In this document: positions 32,239 through 41,108 of the stretch, in pieces
Layout: the number at the start of each line of letters is the position of its first letter
Numbering within the stretch: position 1 is the stretch's first letter
Assembly (NCBI RefSeq): GCF_000239815.1
Contig: NZ_CAFK01000257.1
Span: 1 to 64,000 of the forward strand
Direction of reading: 5' to 3'
From: Bradyrhizobium sp. STM 3843
GTDB lineage: Bacteria; Pseudomonadota; Alphaproteobacteria; Rhizobiales; Xanthobacteraceae
Length of the DNA: 64,000 nucleotides
Translations under genes and position numbers: made by a program
The notes under the pieces: model-generated
Database searches by the model: none
What the model was told of the DNA's origin: nothing
Seen by the model: the letters and a program-made list of their open reading frames with translations, nothing else

Positions 32239-33606
32239 TTGAGCAACGAACCGGCTGCCGGCCTCGCGGGCCGCAGAATCTCTGCCGAGCTATGCCGCGA
32301 GAATTTCAAGGATCTGGTCGCGCCACTCCATCCCAACGAGGCGCGCGTCGCCGCCGAGCGCTGCCTGTTCTGCTACGACCCGCCTTGCGTCGCGGCGTGC
32401 CCGACCGAGATCGACATTCCGCTCTTTATCCGGCAGATCGCGAATGGTCTTCCGGTTGCTGCTGCCAAGACCATCCTCGATGCCAACATCATGGGTGCGA
32501 TGTGTGCCCGCGTCTGTCCCACTGAAAATCTCTGCGAGGGCGCCTGCGTGCGCGAGTCCTCGGAGGCGCGGGCGGTGGAGATCGGACGGTTGCAGCGCCA
32601 TGCGACCGACGCGCTGCTCGCGAGCGGGCGCCAGCTCTATCGCGCCGGTCCGCCGACAGGACAGCGCGTCGCCGTGGTCGGTGCCGGTCCGGCCGGGCTG
32701 TCCTGCGCGCACGCGCTGGCGCGGGCCGGTCATCAGGTGACGATCTACGAGGCGCGTCCCAAGGGCGGCGGACTCAACGAATATGGCATCGCCGCCTACA
32801 AGGTCACCGGCGACATCGCGCAAGCGGAGCTTGCTTATGTTCTTGCCGTCGGCGGGATCACGATCGAATACGGCAAGGCGATAGGGCGCGACATCACCCT
32901 GGCCAACCTGAGAGTGGAACATGATGCGGTGTTTCTCGGCCTCGGCCTTGGCGGCACCAACGGGCTTGGTTTCGGCGAGGTGCCGGCGGGCGTCAGCGAT
33001 GCCGTGGCGTTCATCGCAGCGCTGCGTCAGGCGCCGGACAAGACCGTGCTGCCGATCGGGCGCAACGTCATCGTGATCGGCGGTGGCATGACCGCGATCG
33101 ATGCGGCGACCCAGGTCAAGCTGCTCGGCGCGGAATGTGTCACCATCGCCTATCGCCGCTCCAAGGCCGAGATGCCGGCCTCGCGCTATGAGCAGGACGT
33201 GGCGCAGGTGCGCGGGGTGCTGATCCGCGAGAACCTCGTCCCGGTTGCGTTCGAGAGCGCCGATGGTGCCGTCAGCGGCGTCACCTTCGAGCGGACGCGC
33301 AGCGAGGGCGACCGGCTGGTCCCGACCGGCGAGCGGGTCACGCTCGCGGCCGACCAGGTGCTGACCGCGATCGGCCAGACTCTGCTCGCGAGCGACCTCG
33401 CCGATAGCGGTGTCAGCTTCGAGAACGGCCGCATCGCGGTCGATTCTGCGCGCCGCACCAGCCTTCCCGGCGTCTGGGCCGGCGGCGACTGCGTTGCCGG
33501 TGGCAGCGATCTCACCGTGGCCGCCGTCGCCGACGGCAAGGCGGCTGCGGCGTCCATCCTCGCGGCGCTGCAGTCCGCTGCAGTGCCCGAGCACGCAGGA
33601 GCTTGA
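32239..33606 (+). CDS. preT: NAD-dependent dihydropyrimidine dehydrogenase subunit PreT
   Basis: 455 residues. The N-terminal Fe-S domain has CLFCYDPPCVAACPTEIDIP near residue 50 and GAMCARVCPTENLCEGACVR near residue 90. The FAD site is VAVVGAGPAGLSCAHALARAG near residue 145, and the NAD(P) site VIVIGGGMTAIDAATQ near residue 275. It ends with GVWAGGDCVAGGSDLTV. With PreA it reduces uracil and thymine to dihydro forms, the first reductive catabolic step. I chose TTG 32239 because CAGGAGG lies just ahead. The preA start follows the stop by three bases. Confidence 0.9.
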   Translation: MSNEPAAGLAGRRISAELCRENFKDLVAPLHPNEARVAAERCLFCYDPPCVAACPTEIDIPLFIRQIANGLPVAAAKTILDANIMGAMCARVCPTENLCEGACVRESSEARAVEIGRLQRHATDALLASGRQLYRAGPPTGQRVAVVGAGPAGLSCAHALARAGHQVTIYEARPKGGGLNEYGIAAYKVTGDIAQAELAYVLAVGGITIEYGKAIGRDITLANLRVEHDAVFLGLGLGGTNGLGFGEVPAGVSDAVAFIAALRQAPDKTVLPIGRNVIVIGGGMTAIDAATQVKLLGAECVTIAYRRSKAEMPASRYEQDVAQVRGVLIRENLVPVAFESADGAVSGVTFERTRSEGDRLVPTGERVTLAADQVLTAIGQTLLASDLADSGVSFENGRIAVDSARRTSLPGVWAGGDCVAGGSDLTVAAVADGKAAAASILAALQSAAVPEHAGA

Positions 33607-33609
33607 GTC

Positions 33610-34935
33610 GTGGCCGACCTCCGCAGCAGCTTCGCCGGCATCACCTCGCCCAATCCGTTCTGGCTCGCCTCGGCGCCGCCGACAGACAAGGCCTACAACG
33701 TCATCCGCGCCTTCAAGGCGGGCTGGGGCGGCGTGGTCTGGAAGACGCTCGGCGAGGATCCGCCGATCGTCAATGTCAGCGGTCCGCGCTATGGCGCCAT
33801 CCATGGCAGCGACCGCCGCGTTATCGGTTTCAACAACATCGAGCTGATCACCGACCGTCCGCTCGAGGTCAACCTGCAGGAAATCACGCAGGTCAAGCGC
33901 GACTGGCCGGACCGCGCCGTCGTGGTCTCACTGATGGTGCCCTGCGAGGAGCCGAATTGGACCGCGATCATCAAGCGGGTCGAAGAGACCGGCGCTGATG
34001 GCATCGAGCTGAATTTCGGCTGCCCGCACGGCATGAGCGAGCGGGGCATGGGTGCTGCGGTCGGCCAAGTGCCCGAGTACATCGAAATGGTCACGCGCTG
34101 GTGCAAGGCGGCGACGCGGATGCCGGTCATCGTGAAGCTGACGCCGAACGTCGCCAGCATCCTGCCGCCGGCGGAAGCGGCAAAACGCGGCGGTGCGGAC
34201 GCGGTGTCGCTGATCAACACCGTGAACGCGCTGATGGGCGTCGACATCGACCAGATGGCGCCGTGGCCGCATATCGACGGCTACGGCACGCATGGCGGCA
34301 TGTGCGGCTCGGTCGTCAAGCCGATCGCGCTCAACATGGTCTCGGCGATCGCGCGCCACCCGGCGACGCAAGGCCTGCCGATCTCAGGCATCGGCGGCAT
34401 TGAGAAATGGCGTGATGCGGCCGAGTTTATGGCGCTCGGCGCGGTTAACGTCCAGGTCTGCACGGCGGCCATGGCCTACGGCTTCAAGATCGTCGAGGAG
34501 ATGATCGCCGACCTGTCGGAGTGGATGGACCAGAAGGGCTACGCGCGAACGGAGGATTTTGTCGGCCTTGCCGCGCCGCGCAAGACCGAGTGGCAGCATC
34601 TGAACCTGGACTATGTCGTCAAGGCCCACATCGACGAGGACCTCTGCATCAAATGCGGCCGCTGCCATATCGGCTGCGAGGACACCTCGCACCAGGCGAT
34701 CACCAGCCTCAAGGACGGCCAGCGCCATTTCGAGGTGATCGAGGAGGAATGCGTCGGCTGCAATCTCTGCGCCGTTGTCTGCCCGATCGAGAACTGCATC
34801 ACCATGGTGCCGCTGAGGGAAGGCGACGTCGATCGTCGCACCGGCCTGAAGGTCGGCGGCCACCGCACCTGGCTCGAACATCCGAACAATCCGATGGCGA
34901 CGAGCCCGAGGCCCGCCAAATATGCCGCGGAGTAG
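33610..34935 (+). CDS. preA: NAD-dependent dihydropyrimidine dehydrogenase subunit PreA
   Basis: 441 residues. The FMN barrel resembles dihydroorotate dehydrogenase: ITSPNPFWLASAPPT at the start, and NFGCPHGMSERGMGAAVGQ near residue 135, which retains the Cys matching the catalytic Cys of mammalian dihydropyrimidine dehydrogenase. VIVKLTPNV and ISGIGGIEKW follow. Two 4Fe-4S motifs close the protein: CIKCGRCHIGC near residue 346 and CVGCNLCAVVCPIENC near residue 382. It starts with GTG 33610, three bases after preT, and forms the catalytic half of the PreTA complex. Confidence 0.93.
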   Translation: MADLRSSFAGITSPNPFWLASAPPTDKAYNVIRAFKAGWGGVVWKTLGEDPPIVNVSGPRYGAIHGSDRRVIGFNNIELITDRPLEVNLQEITQVKRDWPDRAVVVSLMVPCEEPNWTAIIKRVEETGADGIELNFGCPHGMSERGMGAAVGQVPEYIEMVTRWCKAATRMPVIVKLTPNVASILPPAEAAKRGGADAVSLINTVNALMGVDIDQMAPWPHIDGYGTHGGMCGSVVKPIALNMVSAIARHPATQGLPISGIGGIEKWRDAAEFMALGAVNVQVCTAAMAYGFKIVEEMIADLSEWMDQKGYARTEDFVGLAAPRKTEWQHLNLDYVVKAHIDEDLCIKCGRCHIGCEDTSHQAITSLKDGQRHFEVIEEECVGCNLCAVVCPIENCITMVPLREGDVDRRTGLKVGGHRTWLEHPNNPMATSPRPAKYAAE

Positions 34936-34950
34936 TTCGGCTCAGTCCTG

Positions 34951-35613
34951 CTACGGCCCGAGCACGGCGTCGAGGATCGACTGCCGTGCCGCGGTGAAGA
35001 AGGCGGGATGATCAAGCGTGCGGCCGGTGATGGCCTCGACCTGTGTGGAGAAATCGGCGTAATGTTGCGTCGTCGCCCAGATCATGAAAATGAGATGATG
35101 CGGGTCCCGTCGCGGCAGTTTGCCCTGTGCCATCCAGCGCCGCAGCAAGGTCACCTTGCTGTCGACCTGCTGCTTCAGGTCGTCCTGCAGCACCTTGCCG
35201 AGCACCGGTGCGCCGCGCATCACCTCGATGGCGAACAGCCGCGATGCCTTGGGATGGTCGCGGGCATACTCCAGCTTCTCGGTGATGTAGTCGGTCAGCG
35301 CGATTCGCGGGTCGCTCTGCGCGTCGATCCGCGCCAGCGGCACCAGCCACATATCCAGCGTCCGCTTGAGCACCGCGAGATAGAGATCCTGCTTGGTGCG
35401 GAAGTAATACAAGAGGTTCGGCTTCGACAGGCCCGCCAGATCGGCGATGGCGTCGATGCGGGCGCCGGCGAAGCCGTCCATGGCGAATACCGAGAGCGCG
35501 GCGTCAAGGATGCGCTGCACATTGGCCTCGCCGCCGCGCGTCTTGGCCCGAGTCTCCGTATCAGGAGCCGCCGTTTTGCGGGCCTTGCGTTTCAGGATCG
35601 TGCGCGCCGCCAT
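34951..35613 (-). CDS. rutR: TetR-family regulator, RutR-like
   Basis: 220 residues from ATG 35613. The N-terminal HTH (RILDAALSVFAMDGFAGARIDAIADLAGLSKPNLLYYFRTKQDLY) matches RutR closely in style. The C-terminal domain includes SRLFAIEVMRGAPVLG and MAQGKLPRRDPHHLIFMIWATTQHYADF, as in RutR. RutR responds to uracil or thymine and represses pyrimidine degradation. RutR-type boxes stand upstream of this gene (35677) and of preT (32159), which supports the assignment. The frame is open to 35667, but that start would crowd the operator. Confidence 0.83.
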   Translation of the reverse strand: MAARTILKRKARKTAAPDTETRAKTRGGEANVQRILDAALSVFAMDGFAGARIDAIADLAGLSKPNLLYYFRTKQDLYLAVLKRTLDMWLVPLARIDAQSDPRIALTDYITEKLEYARDHPKASRLFAIEVMRGAPVLGKVLQDDLKQQVDSKVTLLRRWMAQGKLPRRDPHHLIFMIWATTQHYADFSTQVEAITGRTLDHPAFFTAARQSILDAVLGP

Positions 35614-35676
35614 CAGACAGTCCGTTGCAAATCGATGAGATCGTGTAGATTGGTCCGCAGGCAGCATGCAACAGAT

Positions 35677-35692
35677 CTGACCAGATGGTCAA
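35677..35692. promoter_or_regulatory. RutR-type operator between rutR and the ABC transporter operon
   Basis: CTGACCA-2-TGGTCAA differs from the RutR consensus only at its first base. It shares TGGTCAAATCTT with the preT box. It lies in the 197-bp divergent region, so it can control both the regulator and the transporter genes. Confidence 0.7.
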
Positions 35693-35810
35693 ATCTTGCG
35701 CAGGCGGATTGGACGCATTCGCAAGTAATGCCTTTTACGTTAGGGAGCAGGGCATGGCATACGGCTTGCTTCGATGCGCGCGATCGAGCGGCACCAGGGA
35801 AGGGTGAGCG

Positions 35811-36596
35811 GTGAGCGCGCAGACGGCCATCGACATTCGCAATCTGTCGCTGACTTTCCAGACCGGCGACGGTCCGGTCTACGCGCTCGCCGATGCCAAT
35901 CTCACAATCGCGAAGGGCGAGTTCGTCTCCTTCATCGGCCCGTCAGGCTGCGGCAAGACCACGCTCTTGCGCGTGATCGCCGATCTCGAGCAGCCGACAT
36001 CCGGCAGCATCACCGTCAATGGCCTTGCGCCACATGAGGCGCGTCTGAAGCGCCAATATGGCTACGTGTTCCAGGCTCCGGCGCTGTATCCGTGGCGCAC
36101 GGTCGAAGCCAATGTGATGCTGCCGCTCGAAGTGTTCGGCCTGCCGAAAGCCGAGCGCCGTGTGCGGGCGCGCAAGCATCTCGACATGGTCAGGCTGTCG
36201 GGCTTTGCCAAGAAATATCCGTGGCAGCTGTCCGGCGGCATGCAGCAGCGCGTCTCGATCGCGCGTGCGCTGTCGTTTGAACCTGAGCTGTTGCTGATGG
36301 ACGAGCCGTTCGGCGCGCTGGACGAGATCGTGCGCGACCAGCTGAACGAGCAGCTCGTCAAGCTCTGGAACGAGACCCGCAAGACCGTCGTTTTCGTCAC
36401 GCACTCAATTCCCGAGGCTGTGTTCCTGTCGTCGCGCATCGTGGTGATGTCGCCGCGCCCGGGCCGCATCATCGACGTGATCGATTGCGACTTCGGTGCC
36501 GAGCGCACGCTCGACATTCGCGAAAGCCCGGAGTTTCTCAAAGTGGCCCACCGTGTCAGGGAGGGGCTGCGCGCCGGCCACAGCTACGATGACTAG
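35811..36596 (+). CDS. ABC transporter ATP-binding protein (SsuB/TauB/ThiZ type)
   Basis: 261 residues. Walker A is GPSGCGKTT, the Q-loop VFQAPALYPWRTV, the signature LSGGMQQRVSIARAL, Walker B LLLMDEPFGALDE, and the H-loop VTHSIPEAVFLS. The GMQQR signature is typical of ATPases for sulfonate, nitrate and pyrimidine-type uptake. Start is GTG 35811 after GGGTGAG. Two permeases and a THI5/NMT1-like binding protein follow, so the likely substrate is a pyrimidine or hydantoin. Confidence 0.9.
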   Translation: MSAQTAIDIRNLSLTFQTGDGPVYALADANLTIAKGEFVSFIGPSGCGKTTLLRVIADLEQPTSGSITVNGLAPHEARLKRQYGYVFQAPALYPWRTVEANVMLPLEVFGLPKAERRVRARKHLDMVRLSGFAKKYPWQLSGGMQQRVSIARALSFEPELLLMDEPFGALDEIVRDQLNEQLVKLWNETRKTVVFVTHSIPEAVFLSSRIVVMSPRPGRIIDVIDCDFGAERTLDIRESPEFLKVAHRVREGLRAGHSYDD

Positions 36597-37533
36597 CGTC
36601 GCTCTGGGGTCACCGCGCGAAGCTTCGGCCTCCCACCGGACGTGGGACGGCCTGCGGCGCGGCAGACTGGTCCCGGTGTTGACGCTGACGGCGATCGTAT
36701 TGGCGGTGTGGTATCTCGCCTGTCTGCCGATGAACCGCGACCTGCCGCAGCTCGCGCGTGTCGAGGGGTTCGCCAATCGCTACGAGGTGGCCTGGAGCCT
36801 GGAGAGGCCGGTGCTGCCGGCGCCGCACCAGATCATCGGCGAACTCTATGCCTCGACCATCGGGACGCGGCTGCTGCGCGAGACCGCCGGCGGCCTCGTG
36901 CTCAATCCGCGCAATCTTCTCACCCACGCCTGGGTGACAATCTCTGCGACTCTCGCAGGCTTCGTCATCGGCGTGCTGCTCGGCATCGCGCTAGCAGTCG
37001 CGGTCGTGCACGTCAATGCGCTGCGCCGCAGCCTGATGCCGTGGATCGTGGCCAGCCAGAGCATTCCGATCCTGGCGATCGCGCCGATCATCATCGTCGC
37101 GCTCGGCTCGATCGGCATCGTCGGCTTGCTGCCGAAGGCCGTGATCTCGGCCTATCTGTCGTTCTTCCCGGTTACCATCGGCATGGTCAAGGGCCTGACC
37201 TCGCCCGACGCGATGCTGCTCGACCTGATGCGCACCTACAACGCGTCCGCGACGCAGATCTTCGCCAAGCTGCGCCGGCCGGCCGCGGTGCCGCTGCTGT
37301 TCGCCAGCCTGAAAGTGTCGATCTCGATCAGCCTGGTCGGCGCCATCGTCGGCGAGCTGCCGACCGGCGCGCAGGCTGGCATTGGCGCGCGTCTGCTCTC
37401 GGGCTCCTATTACGGCCAGACCGTACAGATATGGTCGGCGCTGGTGATGGCCGCGCTCCTCGCTGCGCTCCTCGTGGCGCTCATCACGCTCGCCGAAAGG
37501 CTGACCTTGAAGGCAATGGGGACGCGGCCATGA
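36589..37533 (+). CDS. ABC transporter permease (SsuC/ThiX type)
   Basis: 314 residues and about six membrane helices, with the permease loop MRTYNASATQIFAKLRRPAAVPLLFASLKVS near residue 218. The N-terminal half carries a longer periplasmic segment between the first two helices (DLPQLARVEGFANRYEVAW). ATG 36589 overlaps the ATPase stop by eight bases, and its own stop overlaps the next start. Confidence 0.88.
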   Translation: MTSVALGSPREASASHRTWDGLRRGRLVPVLTLTAIVLAVWYLACLPMNRDLPQLARVEGFANRYEVAWSLERPVLPAPHQIIGELYASTIGTRLLRETAGGLVLNPRNLLTHAWVTISATLAGFVIGVLLGIALAVAVVHVNALRRSLMPWIVASQSIPILAIAPIIIVALGSIGIVGLLPKAVISAYLSFFPVTIGMVKGLTSPDAMLLDLMRTYNASATQIFAKLRRPAAVPLLFASLKVSISISLVGAIVGELPTGAQAGIGARLLSGSYYGQTVQIWSALVMAALLAALLVALITLAERLTLKAMGTRP

Positions 37534-38507
37534 GTGCCATCGCGTCAGCCGCAAGCGATCGCAAGCAGGCGATGTCACTGATGGCATTGCTCGCAGCCGG
37601 AAGCCTGCTCGCCACCCTTGCACTCATGCTCGCGCATCGCGGCGCATCGGGCTCGGTCGTGATCACACTCGCACTCGCGACCTGGGCCATCGCCTGGTTT
37701 GCCAACGTCATCTGGAGCCGCTCGGAAGGTCTGCCTTCGCTACTGACTCGGCTTGCCCCGGCCGCTGTGCCGCTGCTGTTCGGACTGACGCTATTGTTCC
37801 TGTGGGAAGTGATCTGCGTCGGCTTGAAGGTGCCGACCGTGCTGCTGCCGGCGCCGTCGCTGATTCTGGCGCGGCTGTTCGCGTCGCTGCCGACGCTCGG
37901 CGCCGACTTCGTACAGACCTTCGTCCGAGCGGCCGTTCCAGGCTGGCTGATCGGCTCAGCCGCCGGCTTTCTGGTCGCGCTCGCCTGCGACCGCTCGGAC
38001 TTCCTGCGCCGTGGCCTGATCCCGATCGGCAACTTCGTCTCGGCGCTACCGATCATCGGCATCGCGCCGATCCTGGTGATGTGGTTCGGCTTCGACTGGC
38101 AGTCGAAGGCCGCCATGGTCGTCGTCATGACCTTCTTCCCGATGCTGGTGAACGCGGTCGCAGGCCTTGCCGCGGCCGGGCGGCTCGAGCGCGACCTCAT
38201 GTACAGCTACGGCGCCTCCTGGCTGCAGACCCTCTTGGCGCTGCGGCTGCCGGCAGCGATGCCGTTCCTGTTCAATGCGCTGAAGATCAACGCGTCGCTC
38301 GCGCTGATCGGCGCGATCGTGGCGGAGTTCTTCGGCACGCCGACGCTCGGCATGGGATTTCGCATCTCGACCGAGGTCGGCCGCATGTCGCTCGACATGG
38401 TGTGGGCGACGATCGTGATCGCAGCCATCGCTGGCTCCGCCTTTTTCGGCGCGCTGGTGCTGCTCGAGAAACGGGTGACTTTCTGGCACCCGTCCAACCG
38501 GGGTTGA
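37530..38507 (+). CDS. ABC transporter permease (SsuC/ThiX type)
   Basis: 325 residues. Two extra N-terminal hydrophobic segments (SLLATLALMLAHRG, ITLALATWAIAWFANVIW) precede the usual six-helix permease core. The loop motif is MYSYGASWLQTLLALRLPAAMPFLFNALKIN near residue 222. ATG 37530 overlaps the stop of the first permease (ATGA). The two permeases probably form a heterodimer. Confidence 0.88.
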   Translation: MSAIASAASDRKQAMSLMALLAAGSLLATLALMLAHRGASGSVVITLALATWAIAWFANVIWSRSEGLPSLLTRLAPAAVPLLFGLTLLFLWEVICVGLKVPTVLLPAPSLILARLFASLPTLGADFVQTFVRAAVPGWLIGSAAGFLVALACDRSDFLRRGLIPIGNFVSALPIIGIAPILVMWFGFDWQSKAAMVVVMTFFPMLVNAVAGLAAAGRLERDLMYSYGASWLQTLLALRLPAAMPFLFNALKINASLALIGAIVAEFFGTPTLGMGFRISTEVGRMSLDMVWATIVIAAIAGSAFFGALVLLEKRVTFWHPSNRG

Positions 38508-38551
38508 GACGAGGTTTGTTGGTTAGTGGTGTTGAACAGGGGAGACGACGG

Positions 38552-39541
38552 ATGCTGAAGAGATTGATACTCGGCGCGGCGCTGCTGGTGGGAATTGCGG
38601 CTCCTGCGTCGGCCGATGACAAGGTGACCTTGCAGCTGAAATGGGTCACGCAGGCGCAGTTCGCCGGCTACTACGTCGCCAAGGACAAGGGGTTCTACAA
38701 GGCGGAAGGCCTCGACGTCACCATCAAGCCGGGCGGTCCCGACATCGCTCCGCCGCAGGTGATCGCCGGCGGTGGCGCCGATGTGATCATCGACTGGATG
38801 CCGGCCGCGCTCGCCGCGCGCGAGAAGGGCGTGCCGCTGGTCAACATCGCCCAGCCCTTCAAGCGCTCGGGCATGATGCTGACCTGCCGCAAGGACTCCG
38901 GCGTCGCGACCCCGGCCGATTTCAAGGACAAGACGCTCGGCGTCTGGTTCTTCGGCAACGAGTATCCGTTCATGGCCTGGATGGCCAAGCTTGGCTACAA
39001 GACCGACGGCTCGGCCGGAGGCGTCAAGGTGATCAAGCAGGGCTTCAACGTCGATCCCCTCATCCAGAAGCAGGCCGCCTGCGTCTCGACCATGACCTAC
39101 AATGAATATTGGCAGGTGATCGACGCCGGGCTAAAGCCCGACGAGCTCGTGGTGTTCAACTACACCGACCAGGGCGTCTCGACCATGGAAGACGGGCTCT
39201 ACGTGCTCGAGAGCAAGCTGTCGGACCCGGCCTTCACCGCCAAGATGGCGAAGTTCGTCAAGGCCACGATGAAGGGTTGGGAATTCGCGCGCAGCAATCC
39301 GGACGAGGCGGTCAAGATCGTGCTCGACAACGATGCGACCGGTGCCCAGATGGAGGCGCATCAGAAGCGTATGATGGGCGAGATCAACAAGCTCACCGCC
39401 GGCTCCAACGGCAAGCTCGATCCGGCCGATTTCGATCGCACCGTGACGACGCTGCTCGGTGCGGGCGGCGACCAGCCGGTCATCACCAAGAAGCCGGAGG
39501 GCGCCTGGTCCCACGCCGTGATCGACGCCGCTCTGAAGTAA
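38552..39541 (+). CDS. ABC transporter substrate-binding protein (NMT1/THI5-like)
   Basis: 329 residues. The signal peptide LKRLILGAALLVGIAAPASA is followed by the NMT1/THI5-like domain: VTLQLKWVTQAQFAGYYVAKDKGFYKAEGLDV near residue 25, GGADVIIDWMPAALAAREKG near residue 75, and QAACVSTMTYNEYW near residue 173. Relatives bind pyrimidine precursors of thiamine or similar ring compounds, which fits uptake of a pyrimidine base or hydantoin. GGGGAGA precedes ATG 38552. It is the last gene before the dihydropyrimidinase. Confidence 0.87.
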   Translation: MLKRLILGAALLVGIAAPASADDKVTLQLKWVTQAQFAGYYVAKDKGFYKAEGLDVTIKPGGPDIAPPQVIAGGGADVIIDWMPAALAAREKGVPLVNIAQPFKRSGMMLTCRKDSGVATPADFKDKTLGVWFFGNEYPFMAWMAKLGYKTDGSAGGVKVIKQGFNVDPLIQKQAACVSTMTYNEYWQVIDAGLKPDELVVFNYTDQGVSTMEDGLYVLESKLSDPAFTAKMAKFVKATMKGWEFARSNPDEAVKIVLDNDATGAQMEAHQKRMMGEINKLTAGSNGKLDPADFDRTVTTLLGAGGDQPVITKKPEGAWSHAVIDAALK

Positions 39542-39565
39542 ACACGCGCCATCGCCAGCCATCTC

Positions 39566-39593
39566 GGCTGCAGCGCCTCACGGTGCTGCAGCC
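39566..39593 (+). terminator. hairpin after the binding-protein gene
   Basis: GGCTGCAGC (39566-39574) pairs exactly with GCTGCAGCC (39585-39593) across a 10-base loop. No T-run follows, so it may be a message-stabilising or attenuating hairpin that favours the abundant binding protein over the downstream enzymes, and not a full terminator. Confidence 0.45.
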
Positions 39594-39650
39594 ATCCACT
39601 CCTGATCACCAAGCTCGACACGACCACGCCATCCAGCCGGAGGAGCGCTC

Positions 39651-41108
39651 ATGACCATTCTCATTCGCGGCGGCACCGTCATCAACCATGATCATTCCCG
39701 CCGCGCCGACGTCCTGATCGAGGACGGCAAGATCGCAGCAGTGGCCGAGAAGTTGTCGGCGCCGACAGACTGTGAGGTGATCGAGGCCGGCGGCTGCGAC
39801 ATTCTGCCAGGCGGCATCGACCCGCACACCCACATGGAGCTCATGTTCATGGGCACGGTGTCGGCGGACGATTTCGAATGGGGCACCAAGGCGGCGCTGT
39901 GCGGCGGCACTACGATGATCGTCGACTTCTGCATCCCCGCTCCGGGCGAGTCGATGCTCAAAGCCTATCAGGATTGGCGCCACAAGAGCGAGAAGGCGGC
40001 CTGCGACTATTCCTTCCACATGGCGGTGACGTCGTGGACGAAGGAGACCTATGACGACATGGAAGCCGTGGTGAAGACCTACGGCATCAACACTTTCAAG
40101 CATTTCATGGCCTATAAGGGTGCGCTGATGGTGAACGACGACGAGTTGTTCAACTCGTTCTCGCGCTGCGCCGCGCTCGGTGCCCTGCCGCTGGTGCATG
40201 CCGAGAACGGCGACGTCGTGTTCCGCCTGCAGGAGACCTTGATGGGCAAGGGCGCGACCGGACCTGAAAATCACGCCTATTCGCGGCCGCCCGAGGTCGA
40301 GGGCGAAGCCACCAACCGCGCGATCATGATCGCCGACATGGCGGGCTCGCCGCTCTATGTGGTCCACACCTCCTGCCGCGAGGCGCATGAGGCGATCGCC
40401 CGCGCCCGCGCCTCCGGCAAGCGCGTCTATGGCGAGCCGCTGATCCAGCACCTCGTGCTCGACGAGGACGAATACCGCAATCCCGATTGGGACTACGCGG
40501 CGGCGCGCGTGATGTCGCCGCCGTTCCGGCCGCGGAAGCATCAGGACTCGCTGTGGGCCGGGCTGCAGTCCGGCTCGCTGCAGGTGGTCGCGACCGACCA
40601 CTGCTCGTTCACGCGCGAGCAGAAGCAGCTCGGCCTGAACGATTTCCGCATGATCCCGAACGGCACGGGTGGCGTCGAGGACCGGCTGCCGGTGCTGTGG
40701 ACCAAGGGCGTCAACACGGGACGGCTGACGAAAGAGGAGTTCGTAGCAGTCACCTCGGCCAACATCGCACGCATCCTCAACATCTATCCGCGCAAGGGCG
40801 CGGTCGCGGTGGGCTCGGACGCCGATCTCGTGATCTGGGATCCGGCCAAAAGCAAGACCATCTCGGCCAAGACCCAGACCAGCCGCATCGATTACAACGT
40901 GTTCGAAGGCATCGCCTGCACCGGCGCGCCGCGCATCACGCTCTCGGGTGGCCGCATCGCCTGGCAGGACGGCGAGCTGCGCGCCGAGAACGGCGACGGG
41001 CAATTCATCGCCCGGCCGCCATTCCCCGCGTCGCATGTCGCCAACAGCACCTGGAAGGAATTCTCGGCGCCCAGGCCGGTGTCGCGCAGCATGCTGGTGG
41101 TGCCATGA
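39651..41108 (+). CDS. hydA: dihydropyrimidinase (D-hydantoinase)
   Basis: 485 residues. The binuclear metal centre is visible: GGIDPHTHMEL near residue 58, the carbamylated-lysine segment FKHFMAYKGAL near residue 150, LPLVHAENGD near residue 183, YVVHTSC near residue 240, and VATDHCSF near residue 315. It hydrolyses dihydrouracil or dihydrothymine to the N-carbamoyl beta-amino acid, the second step after PreTA. GGAGGAGCG precedes ATG 39651. Its stop overlaps the next gene's ATG. Confidence 0.94.
   Translation: MTILIRGGTVINHDHSRRADVLIEDGKIAAVAEKLSAPTDCEVIEAGGCDILPGGIDPHTHMELMFMGTVSADDFEWGTKAALCGGTTMIVDFCIPAPGESMLKAYQDWRHKSEKAACDYSFHMAVTSWTKETYDDMEAVVKTYGINTFKHFMAYKGALMVNDDELFNSFSRCAALGALPLVHAENGDVVFRLQETLMGKGATGPENHAYSRPPEVEGEATNRAIMIADMAGSPLYVVHTSCREAHEAIARARASGKRVYGEPLIQHLVLDEDEYRNPDWDYAAARVMSPPFRPRKHQDSLWAGLQSGSLQVVATDHCSFTREQKQLGLNDFRMIPNGTGGVEDRLPVLWTKGVNTGRLTKEEFVAVTSANIARILNIYPRKGAVAVGSDADLVIWDPAKSKTISAKTQTSRIDYNVFEGIACTGAPRITLSGGRIAWQDGELRAENGDGQFIARPPFPASHVANSTWKEFSAPRPVSRSMLVVP

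Noticed and set aside
33985..34060. Possible loss of the catalytic Cys in PreA
   Set aside because: The Cys in GCPHGMSERG lines up with the mammalian active-site Cys, so the site is intact. The Val further on is at a different position.
36642..37529. Long open frame extending the second pyrimidine-importer permease upstream
   Set aside because: It runs out of frame through the first permease. The ATGA overlap at 37530 gives the real start.
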